Position numbers and translations under genes: made by a program. This document shows positions 33,532 to 42,186 of a stretch of 64,000 bases of DNA, piece after piece. Under the pieces are notes generated by a model that saw only the letters and a list, made by a program, of their open reading frames with translations, searched no databases and was not told the origin of the DNA. Position 1 is the stretch's first letter; each line of letters opens with the position of its first letter. The stretch is taken from positions 1,302,001 through 1,366,000 of the forward strand of contig NZ_JABFDK010000001.1 in assembly GCF_013403865.1 (NCBI RefSeq), given 5' to 3'. The DNA comes from Winogradskyella costae (GTDB lineage: Bacteria > Bacteroidota > Bacteroidia > Flavobacteriales > Flavobacteriaceae).

Positions 33532-34880
33532 TGGCAAATGTATCGTCACAAGATCTAGGGAATGAACCTATAGGCAAATTGTTAATTAGGCAAGCCGTAC
33601 CAGCTTCTATTGGTATTTTGGTGATGTCGCTTAATATCTTGGTCGATACTATTTTTGTGGGTAATTGGATTGGCTCTACAGCCATTGCTGCGATTAACGT
33701 GGTATTGCCAGTGTCGTTTTTTATTGCTGCACTTGGGATGGCTATCGGTATCGGAGGGTCTTCAATAATTTCACGTGCTTTAGGGGCTAATAATGCAGTT
33801 AAGGCTCTAAAAACTTTTGGGAATCAGCTGACGCTGACATTATTATTTACGGTGACCTTTGCTGTTTTTGGACTTTATTTTGTAGATACATTAATTCCTG
33901 CTTTTGGAGGAAAAGGCAATATTTTTGGGCCTGCAAAAGTATATTATGAAATCATTCTTTACGGTGTGCCTATTTTAGGTTTTGTAATGATGGGTAATAA
34001 TGTTATTAGAGCAGAAGGTAAACCTAAATTTGCGATGTATGCCATGCTTATTCCGTCTGTTGGCAATTTAGTATTAGACTATATTTTTATCAATATTTTA
34101 GATTACGGAATGGCTGGGGCAGCATGGGCAACAACAGGATCTTATGTTGTGGCCTTTCTGTTCATTTTTTGGTATTTCTTATCCGATAATTCTGAATTAA
34201 AAATTAACCTTTCACATTTTAAATTAGAAAAATCAATCGTATCTGAAATTGCATCATTAGGTTTTGTAACCTTAGCGCGGCAAGCTGTTGTAAGTGTTAC
34301 GTTCTTGTTGGTAAATAATGCGCTCTTTAACTTTGGAGGAGAAACCTCAGTTACGGCATATGCAATCGTAGGGAGGATGATGATGTTTGTATTGTTTCCT
34401 GTTTTTGGAATTACACAAGGCTTTATCCCTATTGCAGGTTTTAATTATGGTGCAGAAAAATATCAACGTGTTAAGGAATCTATTTATACAGCCATAAAAT
34501 ATGCTACTGTTTTAGGAACCGTAGTATTTATTGGTTTAATGTTCTTTCCCGAAACTATTACTAAATGGTTTACATCAGATCCTGATGTTATTAGAATTAC
34601 CCCTAATAATATGAGATGGGCTTTTGCTGCGGTGCCAATATTAGCTTTGCAACTTATTGGTGCGGCCTATTTTCAGGCAGTTGGTAAGGCATTGCCGGCA
34701 TTGTTATTAACACTAACGAGACAAGCTATTTTTTTTATTCCATTAATGTATATCTTACCAGTATATTTTGGTGAATTAGGAATTTGGATTGCGTTCCCGG
34801 TTTCTGATGTGTTATCGACCCTTGTCACTGGTTATTTTTTAAAAAGAGAGATTAATAAAACATTAGCAGATATAATTTAA
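33531..34880 (+). CDS. MATE-family efflux transporter
   Basis: The 449-residue protein has about twelve membrane helices and the MATE internal twofold pattern (IGILVMSLNILVDTIFVGNWIGSTAIAAINVVLP and GFVTLARQAVVSVTFLLVNNALFNFGG). MATE proteins export drugs or metabolites using Na+ or H+ gradients. Its place between hemH and hemJ, with one-base and four-base junctions, suggests a role in exporting or handling porphyrins, but only context supports this. Confidence 0.92.
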   Translation: MANVSSQDLGNEPIGKLLIRQAVPASIGILVMSLNILVDTIFVGNWIGSTAIAAINVVLPVSFFIAALGMAIGIGGSSIISRALGANNAVKALKTFGNQLTLTLLFTVTFAVFGLYFVDTLIPAFGGKGNIFGPAKVYYEIILYGVPILGFVMMGNNVIRAEGKPKFAMYAMLIPSVGNLVLDYIFINILDYGMAGAAWATTGSYVVAFLFIFWYFLSDNSELKINLSHFKLEKSIVSEIASLGFVTLARQAVVSVTFLLVNNALFNFGGETSVTAYAIVGRMMMFVLFPVFGITQGFIPIAGFNYGAEKYQRVKESIYTAIKYATVLGTVVFIGLMFFPETITKWFTSDPDVIRITPNNMRWAFAAVPILALQLIGAAYFQAVGKALPALLLTLTRQAIFFIPLMYILPVYFGELGIWIAFPVSDVLSTLVTGYFLKREINKTLADII

Positions 34881-34884
34881 TCGC

Positions 34885-35433
34885 ATGGAATATTATAATT
34901 ACATAAAATCATTACATCTCATTTTTGTGATTACGTGGTTTGCTGGCTTGTTCTACATTCCAAGATTATTTGTATATCAAATTGAAGCGTTTCATAAGCC
35001 ATCACCAGAAAAAGAAATTTTGGGAAAGCAGTTAAAGTTAATGGCAAAACGCCTTTGGTTTATTATTACGTGGCCATCTGCAGTTTTAGCTACACTTTTT
35101 GCAGTTTGGCTATTGATTTTAACGCCAAGTTGGTTACAACAAAGTTGGATGCATGTAAAATTACTTTTTGTGTTTCTATTATTTATCTATCATTTTAAAA
35201 CTCATTTGTATTTTAAACAACTTCAAAAAGACGAGGTTAAAGTCACGTCTAATTTTATGCGAATTTGGAACGAAGGAGCTACATTTATCCTGTTTGCTGT
35301 TGTTTTTCTAGTCATTCTAAAAAGTTCTATCAACTGGATTTTTGGAGTATTAGGTATTGTGGTTTTAGGAATTTTATTAATGTTAGGTTTTAAGCTCTAT
35401 AAAAATATACGTTCCAAAAATCCGGAAGCCTAA
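34885..35433 (+). CDS. hemJ: Protoporphyrinogen oxidase HemJ
   Basis: The 182-residue membrane protein has four helices and the HemJ/UPF0093 signature YIKSLHLIFVITWFAGLFYIPRLFVY, with the N-terminal histidine thought to bind heme, and ARRLWFIITWPS-like second helix residues. HemJ oxidises protoporphyrinogen IX to protoporphyrin IX, the step before HemH, and replaces HemG and HemY, neither of which is seen here. The operon with hemH strengthens the call over a generic CopD-family label. Confidence 0.9.
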   Translation: MEYYNYIKSLHLIFVITWFAGLFYIPRLFVYQIEAFHKPSPEKEILGKQLKLMAKRLWFIITWPSAVLATLFAVWLLILTPSWLQQSWMHVKLLFVFLLFIYHFKTHLYFKQLQKDEVKVTSNFMRIWNEGATFILFAVVFLVILKSSINWIFGVLGIVVLGILLMLGFKLYKNIRSKNPEA

Positions 35434-35545
35434 TCGATTTTTAGAGATTTGAAATGTACGCATGCCGTCTTTGGATTGATTATTGCTATATTTAAAACTT
35501 ATATTTCAGAATTAAAATACGTCCATTTCCTTGGGCACTTCAATA

Positions 35546-37009
35546 ATGATGCAACGCCTTTCTTTAAGAGCCCGAATAAATGTAGCCATGATACTTTTAG
35601 TACTTGTAGCATCGGTTTTAATAGCTGCAGTAACTATTTATCAGTATAGCGAAGAGGCTAAGGAATATCATAGTGAACGCTTAGAACGTAAAGAAAAAGC
35701 AATTAAGCAGAGTATTAATTTTGTTATAGGAGAAACTACATATCCTGTTACTACGAGTAATATTCCATTAATTTTTAAAGATGAAATTTTTGAAATAGAT
35801 GCCATTCATAATTTGCAAATTAACCTTTATGATTTAGATGGGCAATTACTTAAAAGTTCAAAACGAACCATTCAAAGAGATTCTTCAGATCTCTGTTTAG
35901 ATGTTGAAATATTAAACACCTTATCTAACACTTTAGAACATCGTTTTGTGGTGAAGAATAATGTTGCCGGACAAACGTTTCAGTCATCCTACACTTATAT
36001 TATGGATGAAAAATTTAAGACTTTGGCCATTTTAAATTTACCCTATTTAGAAAATGACGATTTTTTTAATAAAGAGCTGAAAGAGTTTTTAAAACGTTTG
36101 GCTTATGCCTATTTAGTATTGATTTTAGTTGCTATTGTCATTGCCTATTTTATATCTAAGTTTATAACCAAATCACTACGAACTATAAGTGATAAGATGA
36201 ATGAAACACGATTAGAGAAGCGAAATACAAAAATTCAGATAGGCTCATCTAGTGATGAAATCTCAACGCTTATTAATTCGTATAATAGTATGATTGATGA
36301 GCTCGAAGCCAGTGCTGTAGTTTTAGCAACCAATGAGCGCGAGCAAGCCTGGCGCGAAATGGCAAAACAAGTGGCTCACGAGATTAAAAATCCATTAACG
36401 CCCATGCGCTTAACCGTGCAAAGTTTCCAGCGTAAATTTAATCCGGAAGATGAAAACATTCACAAAAAATTAGATGAATATAGTAATACGTTAATTCAAC
36501 AAATCGATACCATGAGTTCTATTGCTTCGGCATTTTCGAATTTTGCGAAGATGCCAGCGCAGAAAAGTGAAGTGCTTAATGTTGTTCATATAGTAAAAAT
36601 GGCTCTCGATATTTTTAATGAAGAGTATATTGAATTCTATTCTGAAACCGAAGAAATTATTGCTAAATTTGATAGAACGCAGTTAATACGAGTCGTTACT
36701 AATTTGGTGAAAAATGGTATTCAAGCAATTCCTAATGACGCTGAAAATCCTAAAATTGAAGTGCGTGTTTTTAGCGAAGGTGACAATGTAAATATTACTA
36801 TTGAGGACAATGGCTCTGGAATAGATGAGCAAACTAAAGACAAGATATTCGAGCCAAAATTCACTACTAAATCAAGCGGCATGGGTTTAGGTTTGGCTAT
36901 GGTAAAAAACATTGTAGAAACTTATAATGGAAGTATTACCTTTAGCACGCAATTAGGAAAAGGGACTATTTTTAAAGTCACATTTCCTGCGCAAGCAAGA
37001 ATTTCTTAG
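35546..37009 (+). CDS. Sensor histidine kinase, NtrY-like
   Basis: The protein of about 487 residues has a membrane helix near residues 10-32, a periplasmic sensor region, a second helix near 188-208, and a HAMP segment. A HisKA domain follows with the phosphoacceptor H278 (MAKQVAHEIKNPLTPMRL), then a HATPase domain (NLVKNGIQAIP, EDNGSGID, GMGLGLAMVKNIV). Start ATG 35546 is preferred to a TTG at 35531. No response regulator lies beside it, so its partner is elsewhere. It is co-directional with the hemJ operon but separated by about 110 bases. Confidence 0.92.
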   Translation: MMQRLSLRARINVAMILLVLVASVLIAAVTIYQYSEEAKEYHSERLERKEKAIKQSINFVIGETTYPVTTSNIPLIFKDEIFEIDAIHNLQINLYDLDGQLLKSSKRTIQRDSSDLCLDVEILNTLSNTLEHRFVVKNNVAGQTFQSSYTYIMDEKFKTLAILNLPYLENDDFFNKELKEFLKRLAYAYLVLILVAIVIAYFISKFITKSLRTISDKMNETRLEKRNTKIQIGSSSDEISTLINSYNSMIDELEASAVVLATNEREQAWREMAKQVAHEIKNPLTPMRLTVQSFQRKFNPEDENIHKKLDEYSNTLIQQIDTMSSIASAFSNFAKMPAQKSEVLNVVHIVKMALDIFNEEYIEFYSETEEIIAKFDRTQLIRVVTNLVKNGIQAIPNDAENPKIEVRVFSEGDNVNITIEDNGSGIDEQTKDKIFEPKFTTKSSGMGLGLAMVKNIVETYNGSITFSTQLGKGTIFKVTFPAQARIS

Positions 37010-37040
37010 TAAAAAAAACTAAGATAAAATAATAACAAAA

Positions 37041-37059
37041 TTCCTATTTTTCATAGGAA
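37041..37059. promoter_or_regulatory. Inverted repeat upstream of the crotonase gene
   Basis: TTCCTAT and ATAGGAA form perfect seven-base arms around a five-base spacer, 15 bases before the crotonase ATG. It could be an operator or a weak hairpin; nothing decides which. Confidence 0.4.
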
Positions 37060-37074
37060 TGAAAACATATTTCA

Positions 37075-37857
37075 ATGAACTACGAAAACATACTTTCAGA
37101 TTATTATAACGGAATTACAACGATCACAATCAATAGACCAAAGAAGTTAAATGCATTAAATAAAGCGACCATTCAAGAATTACATGATGCTTTTGATGCT
37201 GCAGATACAGATGAAAACACTAAAGTTATCATCCTTACCGGAAGCGGTGAAAAAGCCTTTGTAGCAGGTGCAGATATTAGTGAATTTGCGGATTTTAGCA
37301 TCGATGAAGGTGGAAAACTAGCTGCACAAGGGCAGGCGTTATTATTCGATTTTGTGGAAAGCTTAAGTACTCCGGTAATAGCAGCAGTCAATGGTTTTGC
37401 ACTTGGTGGGGGACTAGAATTAGCTATGGCCTGTCATTTTAGGGTAGCGAGCACCAATGCTAAAATGGGATTACCAGAAGTATCTCTAGGGGTGATTCCG
37501 GGTTATGGCGGTACGCAACGTTTACCACAATTAGTAGGTAAGGGTAGAGCTATGGAAATGGTAATGACAGCAGGTATGATTGATGCTAATCAAGCATTAA
37601 ATTACGGTTTAGTAAACCACGTTGTTGAGCTCGAAGAATTACTACCATTAGCAGAGAAGATTGCAAGTAAAATAATGCGAAATTCTTCTGTTGCCATCAG
37701 TAAAGCCATTAAAGCGATTAACGCGAATTACAAAGACGGAAAAGATGGTTACAAAGTAGAAATTAAACAATTTGGAAAATGCTTCGGAACAGAAGATTTT
37801 GTAGAAGGCACTACCGCCTTTTTGGAGAAGCGTAAAGCGGATTTTCCAGGGAAGTAA
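37075..37857 (+). CDS. Enoyl-CoA hydratase/isomerase (crotonase family)
   Basis: The 260-residue protein has the crotonase oxyanion-hole segments and both catalytic glutamates: E115 in ALGGGLELAMAC and E135 in GLPEVSLGVIPGYGGTQRLP. It hydrates 2-enoyl-CoA in fatty-acid or branched-chain breakdown; the precise chain length is not evident. A strong terminator follows at 37886, so it is the last gene of its message. Confidence 0.93.
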   Translation: MNYENILSDYYNGITTITINRPKKLNALNKATIQELHDAFDAADTDENTKVIILTGSGEKAFVAGADISEFADFSIDEGGKLAAQGQALLFDFVESLSTPVIAAVNGFALGGGLELAMACHFRVASTNAKMGLPEVSLGVIPGYGGTQRLPQLVGKGRAMEMVMTAGMIDANQALNYGLVNHVVELEELLPLAEKIASKIMRNSSVAISKAIKAINANYKDGKDGYKVEIKQFGKCFGTEDFVEGTTAFLEKRKADFPGK

Positions 37858-37885
37858 CTTCTTAATATCTAACTAAATTTATTAT

Positions 37886-37935
37886 ACCTCTGTTAATTGA
37901 AAATCATATAACGTCAATTAACAGAGGTTTTTTTC
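37886..37935 (+). terminator. Strong rho-independent terminator after the crotonase gene
   Basis: A perfect 15-base stem (ACCTCTGTTAATTGA, 37886-37900, with its complement at 37914-37928) around a 13-base loop is followed by a run of T. Confidence 0.92.
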
Positions 37936-37962
37936 TTTCCTACCTAATAGTTTAACAAAATG

Positions 37963-37977
37963 TACGGTTTTACCGTA
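37963..37977. promoter_or_regulatory. TACGGTTTTACCGTA operator, copy 1 (upstream of kinase gene)
   Basis: TACGGTTTTACCGTA has six-base arms around TTT and lies 41 bases upstream of the TPR kinase start. An identical 15-mer occurs at 40850-40864. It is a candidate site for the response regulator encoded at 40163. Confidence 0.65.
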
Positions 37978-38017
37978 ATGGGGTATCCTGTTATTTCTAT
38001 TTCTTTATTTTTAGAGA

Positions 38018-40066
38018 ATGAAAAAGTATTTATTTTTCTTATTAGCCATATTTGTTTTATTCTCTTGTAAAGAAGAAATAAACATAAGCAAAGAGCCACC
38101 TTTACCTAAAGAGGTGGATTCTTTGTTTAAAGTGGCGTATAATAATTCTTTAACTCTTGATACTAGAGAAGCAGCTATTAATAACATTGATAATTATCTT
38201 AACCAACGCAAGAATGATTCTACAAGAAGAAGAAATTATTTGAAAGTTGCTAATAGATATTATAGTATTAATAATCATGAAGGTCGTTATAAGAGTGCTA
38301 AAATGGCAAATGAATTAGCTGTAAGAGCTAGGGATACTTTCATAATTGCCCGAAGCAATATGTATCTTGGGAAATACTATTTACACTTAAACAAGATGGA
38401 TAGTGCTTTTTATTATAGTTATAAGGCTTCTACTTATTTTTCTAGTGCAAAGGATAATGAAACCCAAAAAAGTGCATTATCTACACTATCGTTAATTTTA
38501 AAATCAGTTAAAAATTATACAGAGAGTGAAAAATATGTAATTAAAGCATTAGAAATAGTGGAAAGTGATAATAATTATTTTTCCAAATATGGGGTTTATA
38601 ATACCTTGGGTAAATTATTTGCTGAAACCAAAAAATATGATTTAGCTTTTGACTACCATAATAGAGCGCTTAATGCAACAGACCATTTTAATGAAAAGCA
38701 AAAAACGTATCAATTAAGATTAAAGTCTCAGTCGTTGCTTAATATCGCCATTTTAAAAATGGATCAAGGATTATATAGGGAAGCCGAAACCTATTTTGAG
38801 AAAGCGGATAACTTAGGTATACTTCCCAAACAAAACCCTATAAATTATGCCTATTTCTTAGAAAATTGGGCATACAATAGACATAGATTAAAAAAAAATA
38901 AGGTGATGTCGCTTTTTAATAAAGCGTTGCGCGTGCACGACAGTGTAAATTCGCCGTCTCGTAGTACGGGAGAGTTGCTTTTGGCGAAGTATTATAAGGA
39001 TATAAAAAATAATGATTCGGCTTTTTATTTTGCACAAAAGGCATACTATACCACTAGGAAAAATGGACAATTAGGAGAGGAGCTGAAAGCCTTACATTTA
39101 ATGGCACAAACCGATAGTTTAAAAAAAACAAGACAATGGTACGAAACCTATTTAACCTTACAAGATAGCATTACTTTAAACGAACGCAACCAACAAGAAA
39201 AGTTTGCCCTAATTGAGTTTAACACCGAAAATTTAATAAAAGAAAAACAATCTGCTGAAAAAGAAAGAGACAAAGCGGATAAAGGATTTTGGGTCGCAAC
39301 ACTATTGAGTGTACTCATTTTGGTAATATCCGTTATGGTCTATATCAATAGAGCCAGAAAATTAAAAAACAAAGAATTACTTCTAGCTCAAAAGGAATTA
39401 GAAGCCAATGAGAGCTTGTATAACCTAATGTTAGAAGAGCAATTTAAAATAGAGCAAGGTAAGCATTTTGAAAAAAAACGCATGTCTCAAGAATTGCATG
39501 ATGGTATTTTAGGTAAGCTTTCAGGTATTCGTTTAAATCTATTTGTGCTTAACAAAAGAAAAGATGCAGAAACTGTTGAAAAGTGTTTGCCCTATATAAA
39601 AAGTTTACAGGACGTAGAAAAAGAAATACGCGCTATTTCGCATAATCTAAGTGAAGACTTGTTTTCAGATCAAGTGAATTTTACTAAAATGATTTCAAGT
39701 TTGTTTGAAAATATTACTGGTGATTCTAAATTAAAACTCAATTTATATTTTGATGAACTTATAGACTGGAAGGTTGTATCTAACTCTACTAAAATTGAAG
39801 TATACCGTATATTCCAAGAGGGATTACATAATATTAAAAAACATGCTAAAGCCAATACGGTTATAGTAAAGATGGAGCAAACCGAAACACATCTTGTTAT
39901 TGAGCTTATAGATAATGGTGTAGGTTTTTCTAATACTATCAAATCAAAAGGTATTGGTCTTAAAAATATGAAGGAAAGAGCTAGTAAAATAAATGCGGAA
40001 CTAAAAATAGTCTCGCAACCTAATTTAGGCACGACACTTTCAATTTCTATACCCAAAACCTTTTAA
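38018..40066 (+). CDS. TPR-containing sensor histidine kinase, lipid-anchored
   Basis: The 682-residue protein has a lipoprotein signal (FVLFSCKEE, C17), a long TPR-like helical region in about residues 60-400, a single membrane helix near 424-444, and a kinase core. The HisKA_3-type H-box is RMSQELHDGILGKLSGIRLNL with H494, followed by a HATPase (QEGLHNIKKHAKA, IDNGVGFS, GIGLKNMKERA). The TPR part should be periplasmic. It is followed after 96 bases by a LuxR-type response regulator, its likely partner. A TACGGTTTTACCGTA palindrome lies just upstream. Confidence 0.92.
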   Translation: MKKYLFFLLAIFVLFSCKEEINISKEPPLPKEVDSLFKVAYNNSLTLDTREAAINNIDNYLNQRKNDSTRRRNYLKVANRYYSINNHEGRYKSAKMANELAVRARDTFIIARSNMYLGKYYLHLNKMDSAFYYSYKASTYFSSAKDNETQKSALSTLSLILKSVKNYTESEKYVIKALEIVESDNNYFSKYGVYNTLGKLFAETKKYDLAFDYHNRALNATDHFNEKQKTYQLRLKSQSLLNIAILKMDQGLYREAETYFEKADNLGILPKQNPINYAYFLENWAYNRHRLKKNKVMSLFNKALRVHDSVNSPSRSTGELLLAKYYKDIKNNDSAFYFAQKAYYTTRKNGQLGEELKALHLMAQTDSLKKTRQWYETYLTLQDSITLNERNQQEKFALIEFNTENLIKEKQSAEKERDKADKGFWVATLLSVLILVISVMVYINRARKLKNKELLLAQKELEANESLYNLMLEEQFKIEQGKHFEKKRMSQELHDGILGKLSGIRLNLFVLNKRKDAETVEKCLPYIKSLQDVEKEIRAISHNLSEDLFSDQVNFTKMISSLFENITGDSKLKLNLYFDELIDWKVVSNSTKIEVYRIFQEGLHNIKKHAKANTVIVKMEQTETHLVIELIDNGVGFSNTIKSKGIGLKNMKERASKINAELKIVSQPNLGTTLSISIPKTF

Positions 40067-40123
40067 TACTTTTTGTTAAAAAGGATTAAGTTGAATCCAA
40101 AGATAGGTATTGATTAATTTTTT

Positions 40124-40131
40124 TATATTTG
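40124..40131 (+). promoter_or_regulatory. -7 box (TATATTTG) for the response-regulator gene
   Basis: TATATTTG fits TAnnTTTG and lies 31 bases before the ATG at 40163, so the regulator may have its own promoter inside the kinase-regulator pair. Confidence 0.45.
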
Positions 40132-40162
40132 GTTTTGCACCTATCTATTTTAGAACTACTAT

Positions 40163-40819
40163 ATGGAAGTATTGATTATTGACGACCATCCTATCCAAAT
40201 AGATGGCTATAAAAGTATTTTGTCTTTAAGCGATATCAATGAGTTTCTTAATATTACGGCATGTTATAATTGTAAAGAGGCATATAAGATTATAACAACA
40301 ACTCAGAGTAAAAATCGGTTTGCACTAGCCATAATAGACTACAGTATTCCGCCCTATGAGGATCAAAACTTATTTAACGGAGAGGATGTTGCACGTTTAA
40401 TAAAAAGTCATTTTCCAGAAACAAGAATTGCAATTATTACCTCGCATACAGAAGCTATAGTGTTATATAATGTGCTAAAAAAAGTAAACCCTCAAGGACT
40501 TTTGGTTAAAAGTGATATAGATGGAGAAGAACTACTAGAAGCGTTCTCTGAAATCACAAAAGGAAACTATTACTTTTCTGAAAGCGTAAAGAAGGCAAAA
40601 AAACTACTCATATCGAAGGAAGAACTTTTAGATACTACCAATAGGAAAATCATTGAACTTTTAGCACAAGGTATTAAGACAAAAAACCTACCTACGCATC
40701 TGTCGCTTTCCCAAAGTGCTGTAGAAAAACGTAAATCTATTATAAAAGATGTCTTAGGTATTACCAAAGGTAACGATGAAGATATTTTAAGAGAAGTACG
40801 CAAACTCGGCCTACTTTAA
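40163..40819 (+). CDS. Response regulator with LuxR-type output domain
   Basis: The 218-residue protein has a receiver domain with the acidic pocket DDHP near the N-terminus, the phosphorylatable D59 in ALAIIDYSIPP, and a conserved lysine in LLVKSDIDG. The C-terminal helix-turn-helix reads NRKIIELLAQGIKTKNLPTHLSLSQSAVEKRKSIIKD, a LuxR/NarL-like layout. It pairs with the TPR kinase directly upstream. The two copies of TACGGTTTTACCGTA on either side of the pair are candidate binding sites. Confidence 0.9.
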   Translation: MEVLIIDDHPIQIDGYKSILSLSDINEFLNITACYNCKEAYKIITTTQSKNRFALAIIDYSIPPYEDQNLFNGEDVARLIKSHFPETRIAIITSHTEAIVLYNVLKKVNPQGLLVKSDIDGEELLEAFSEITKGNYYFSESVKKAKKLLISKEELLDTTNRKIIELLAQGIKTKNLPTHLSLSQSAVEKRKSIIKDVLGITKGNDEDILREVRKLGLL

Positions 40820-41169
40820 TTTCAACCATTTTTTAACGTTAACATATAGTACGGTTTTACCGTAATCCTACCTCTTTTTCTCATGTTACATTTACAGTGT
40901 CAATATGTTGCAACTTTAGTGATAACAACATTTTTGGCGTTAACCTATATGCTTCTAACCAAAATTTAGAGGAACTAAATATTAGATAAAACTAAACAGT
41001 TAAAATTTAATAAAAAAGACTCCATAAGGAAAAAGCTGTGATGGCTTCGCTAATACTAAAATAAACAGTATTTGATTTTTATATAATAGAATGAAAAATA
41101 CTTAAATCAAGATTATCAACTAACAATCTAATTTATATAAATCTATTTTAATAATTAAAACTAAAAACC
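40820..41169. promoter_or_regulatory. 350-base leader with the second TACGGTTTTACCGTA operator
   Basis: The stretch before the outer-membrane protein gene contains TACGGTTTTACCGTA at 40850-40864, identical to the copy at 37963-37977. It continues with AT-rich sequence and no small gene. It probably carries the promoter of the gene at 41170 under control of the response regulator. Confidence 0.6.
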
Positions 41170-41661
41170 ATGAAAACAAGATTATTTATTATTGCATTTT
41201 TTCTGTTTAATTGTATCCTATTCGCTCAATCAAAATTTACATTAGGGTTTGATTTAAGTGAGCAGTTTATGCAAAAGGATGTGGGGCTAAACATTGAAGG
41301 TTTATTAGGCTACAACTTAAATTCTGATATAACTCTTGTACTAAGTGCGTCTAATGCAACAATGGAAAATAAGGATTTAGACTTAAAGTATAAATTAGAC
41401 AAGTATGCTTTTCAAGTAAATTATGATTTCGGAAAATCTGAAACCTCTAAGTTTGAATCTATATTTGGGTTGTCTTACGTTAATTTTGATAAGAAGCTAA
41501 ATCTTGAAGACGATAATGGATTAGGGATTGATTTAGGTGTTCAAGTCTTATTTGGTTTAAAGAGCAAACTGCAATATGGCCTTAGGATTGTTTCAACTTA
41601 CAGTAGTATTGCTCCTGGTGGCATATTAAATGCAGGAGCAATTTTTAAATACAACTTATAG
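41170..41661 (+). CDS. Small outer-membrane beta-barrel protein
   Basis: The 163-residue protein has a signal peptide ending NCILFAQ and a series of amphipathic strands, with a terminal GAIFKYNL strand suited to outer-membrane insertion. It resembles OmpA-type or OmpW-type eight-stranded barrels in length, but I do not recognise a specific family. It follows the response regulator and its upstream region holds the second shared palindrome, so it is a likely target of that two-component system. Confidence 0.75.
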   Translation: MKTRLFIIAFFLFNCILFAQSKFTLGFDLSEQFMQKDVGLNIEGLLGYNLNSDITLVLSASNATMENKDLDLKYKLDKYAFQVNYDFGKSETSKFESIFGLSYVNFDKKLNLEDDNGLGIDLGVQVLFGLKSKLQYGLRIVSTYSSIAPGGILNAGAIFKYNL

Positions 41662-41720
41662 AGTTGTAGTTGGTTCGCTTTAATGTAAATGCTTTTCTTC
41701 AAAATTAATTATTAGTCCTT

Positions 41721-41885
41721 ATGAAACGTGTAATCTACATCTTATTAGCAGCTTTATTAGCCGTTACAGTGGTATCATTGATATTTTGGTTAATAACAGG
41801 GGAAGTTAATATTGTTGCCTCAATTACGGGAGCAATGGTTGTTGTTCTATTATCAATTAAAGCCTCAAAAGATAAACACTTTTAG
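41721..41885 (+). CDS. Small two-helix membrane protein (54 residues)
   Basis: A 54-codon frame starts MKRVIYILLAALLAVTVVSLIFWL, then has a short loop and a second hydrophobic segment, IVASITGAMVVVLLSIKA, ending in a basic tail. It lies 59 bases after the outer-membrane protein gene and is followed by a hairpin. The strong hydrophobic character and clean start support a real gene of unknown role, possibly in the same two-component regulon. Confidence 0.65.
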   Translation: MKRVIYILLAALLAVTVVSLIFWLITGEVNIVASITGAMVVVLLSIKASKDKHF

Positions 41886-42186
41886 AGCTGTTATAATAGT
41901 CTCTATTATTTTAAATCTGAACTCTGAGTTTGTCCATCGACAGATTCAGAGTTTTATTATTAGTAAAAGTTATAGATATCAATATGTCGTCTTTCATTAG
42001 TATCTTCTTTTAGTGCTTTAAATAATGCACCTTCTGGTATTTAAACTGTTCTTTCTAGTTTTGAGTAAAACACCAAAGTAATAGTGTTAGATACAAAAAT
42101 TAATACGGTTTTGGATACCATAATTAATTAAGTTAAAACTACAACCTGTAGCCACGTTCAGCTGTTTTTCATACTAATTTTAGGGT
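41886..42186. other. Intergenic stretch before the radical SAM gene
   Basis: About 300 bases hold a hairpin (AACTCTGA at 41920-41927 with TCAGAGTT at 41946-41953, then TTTTATT) that may end the preceding message. It also holds a half-site TACGGTTTT at 42104-42112. I see no further gene. Confidence 0.4.
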
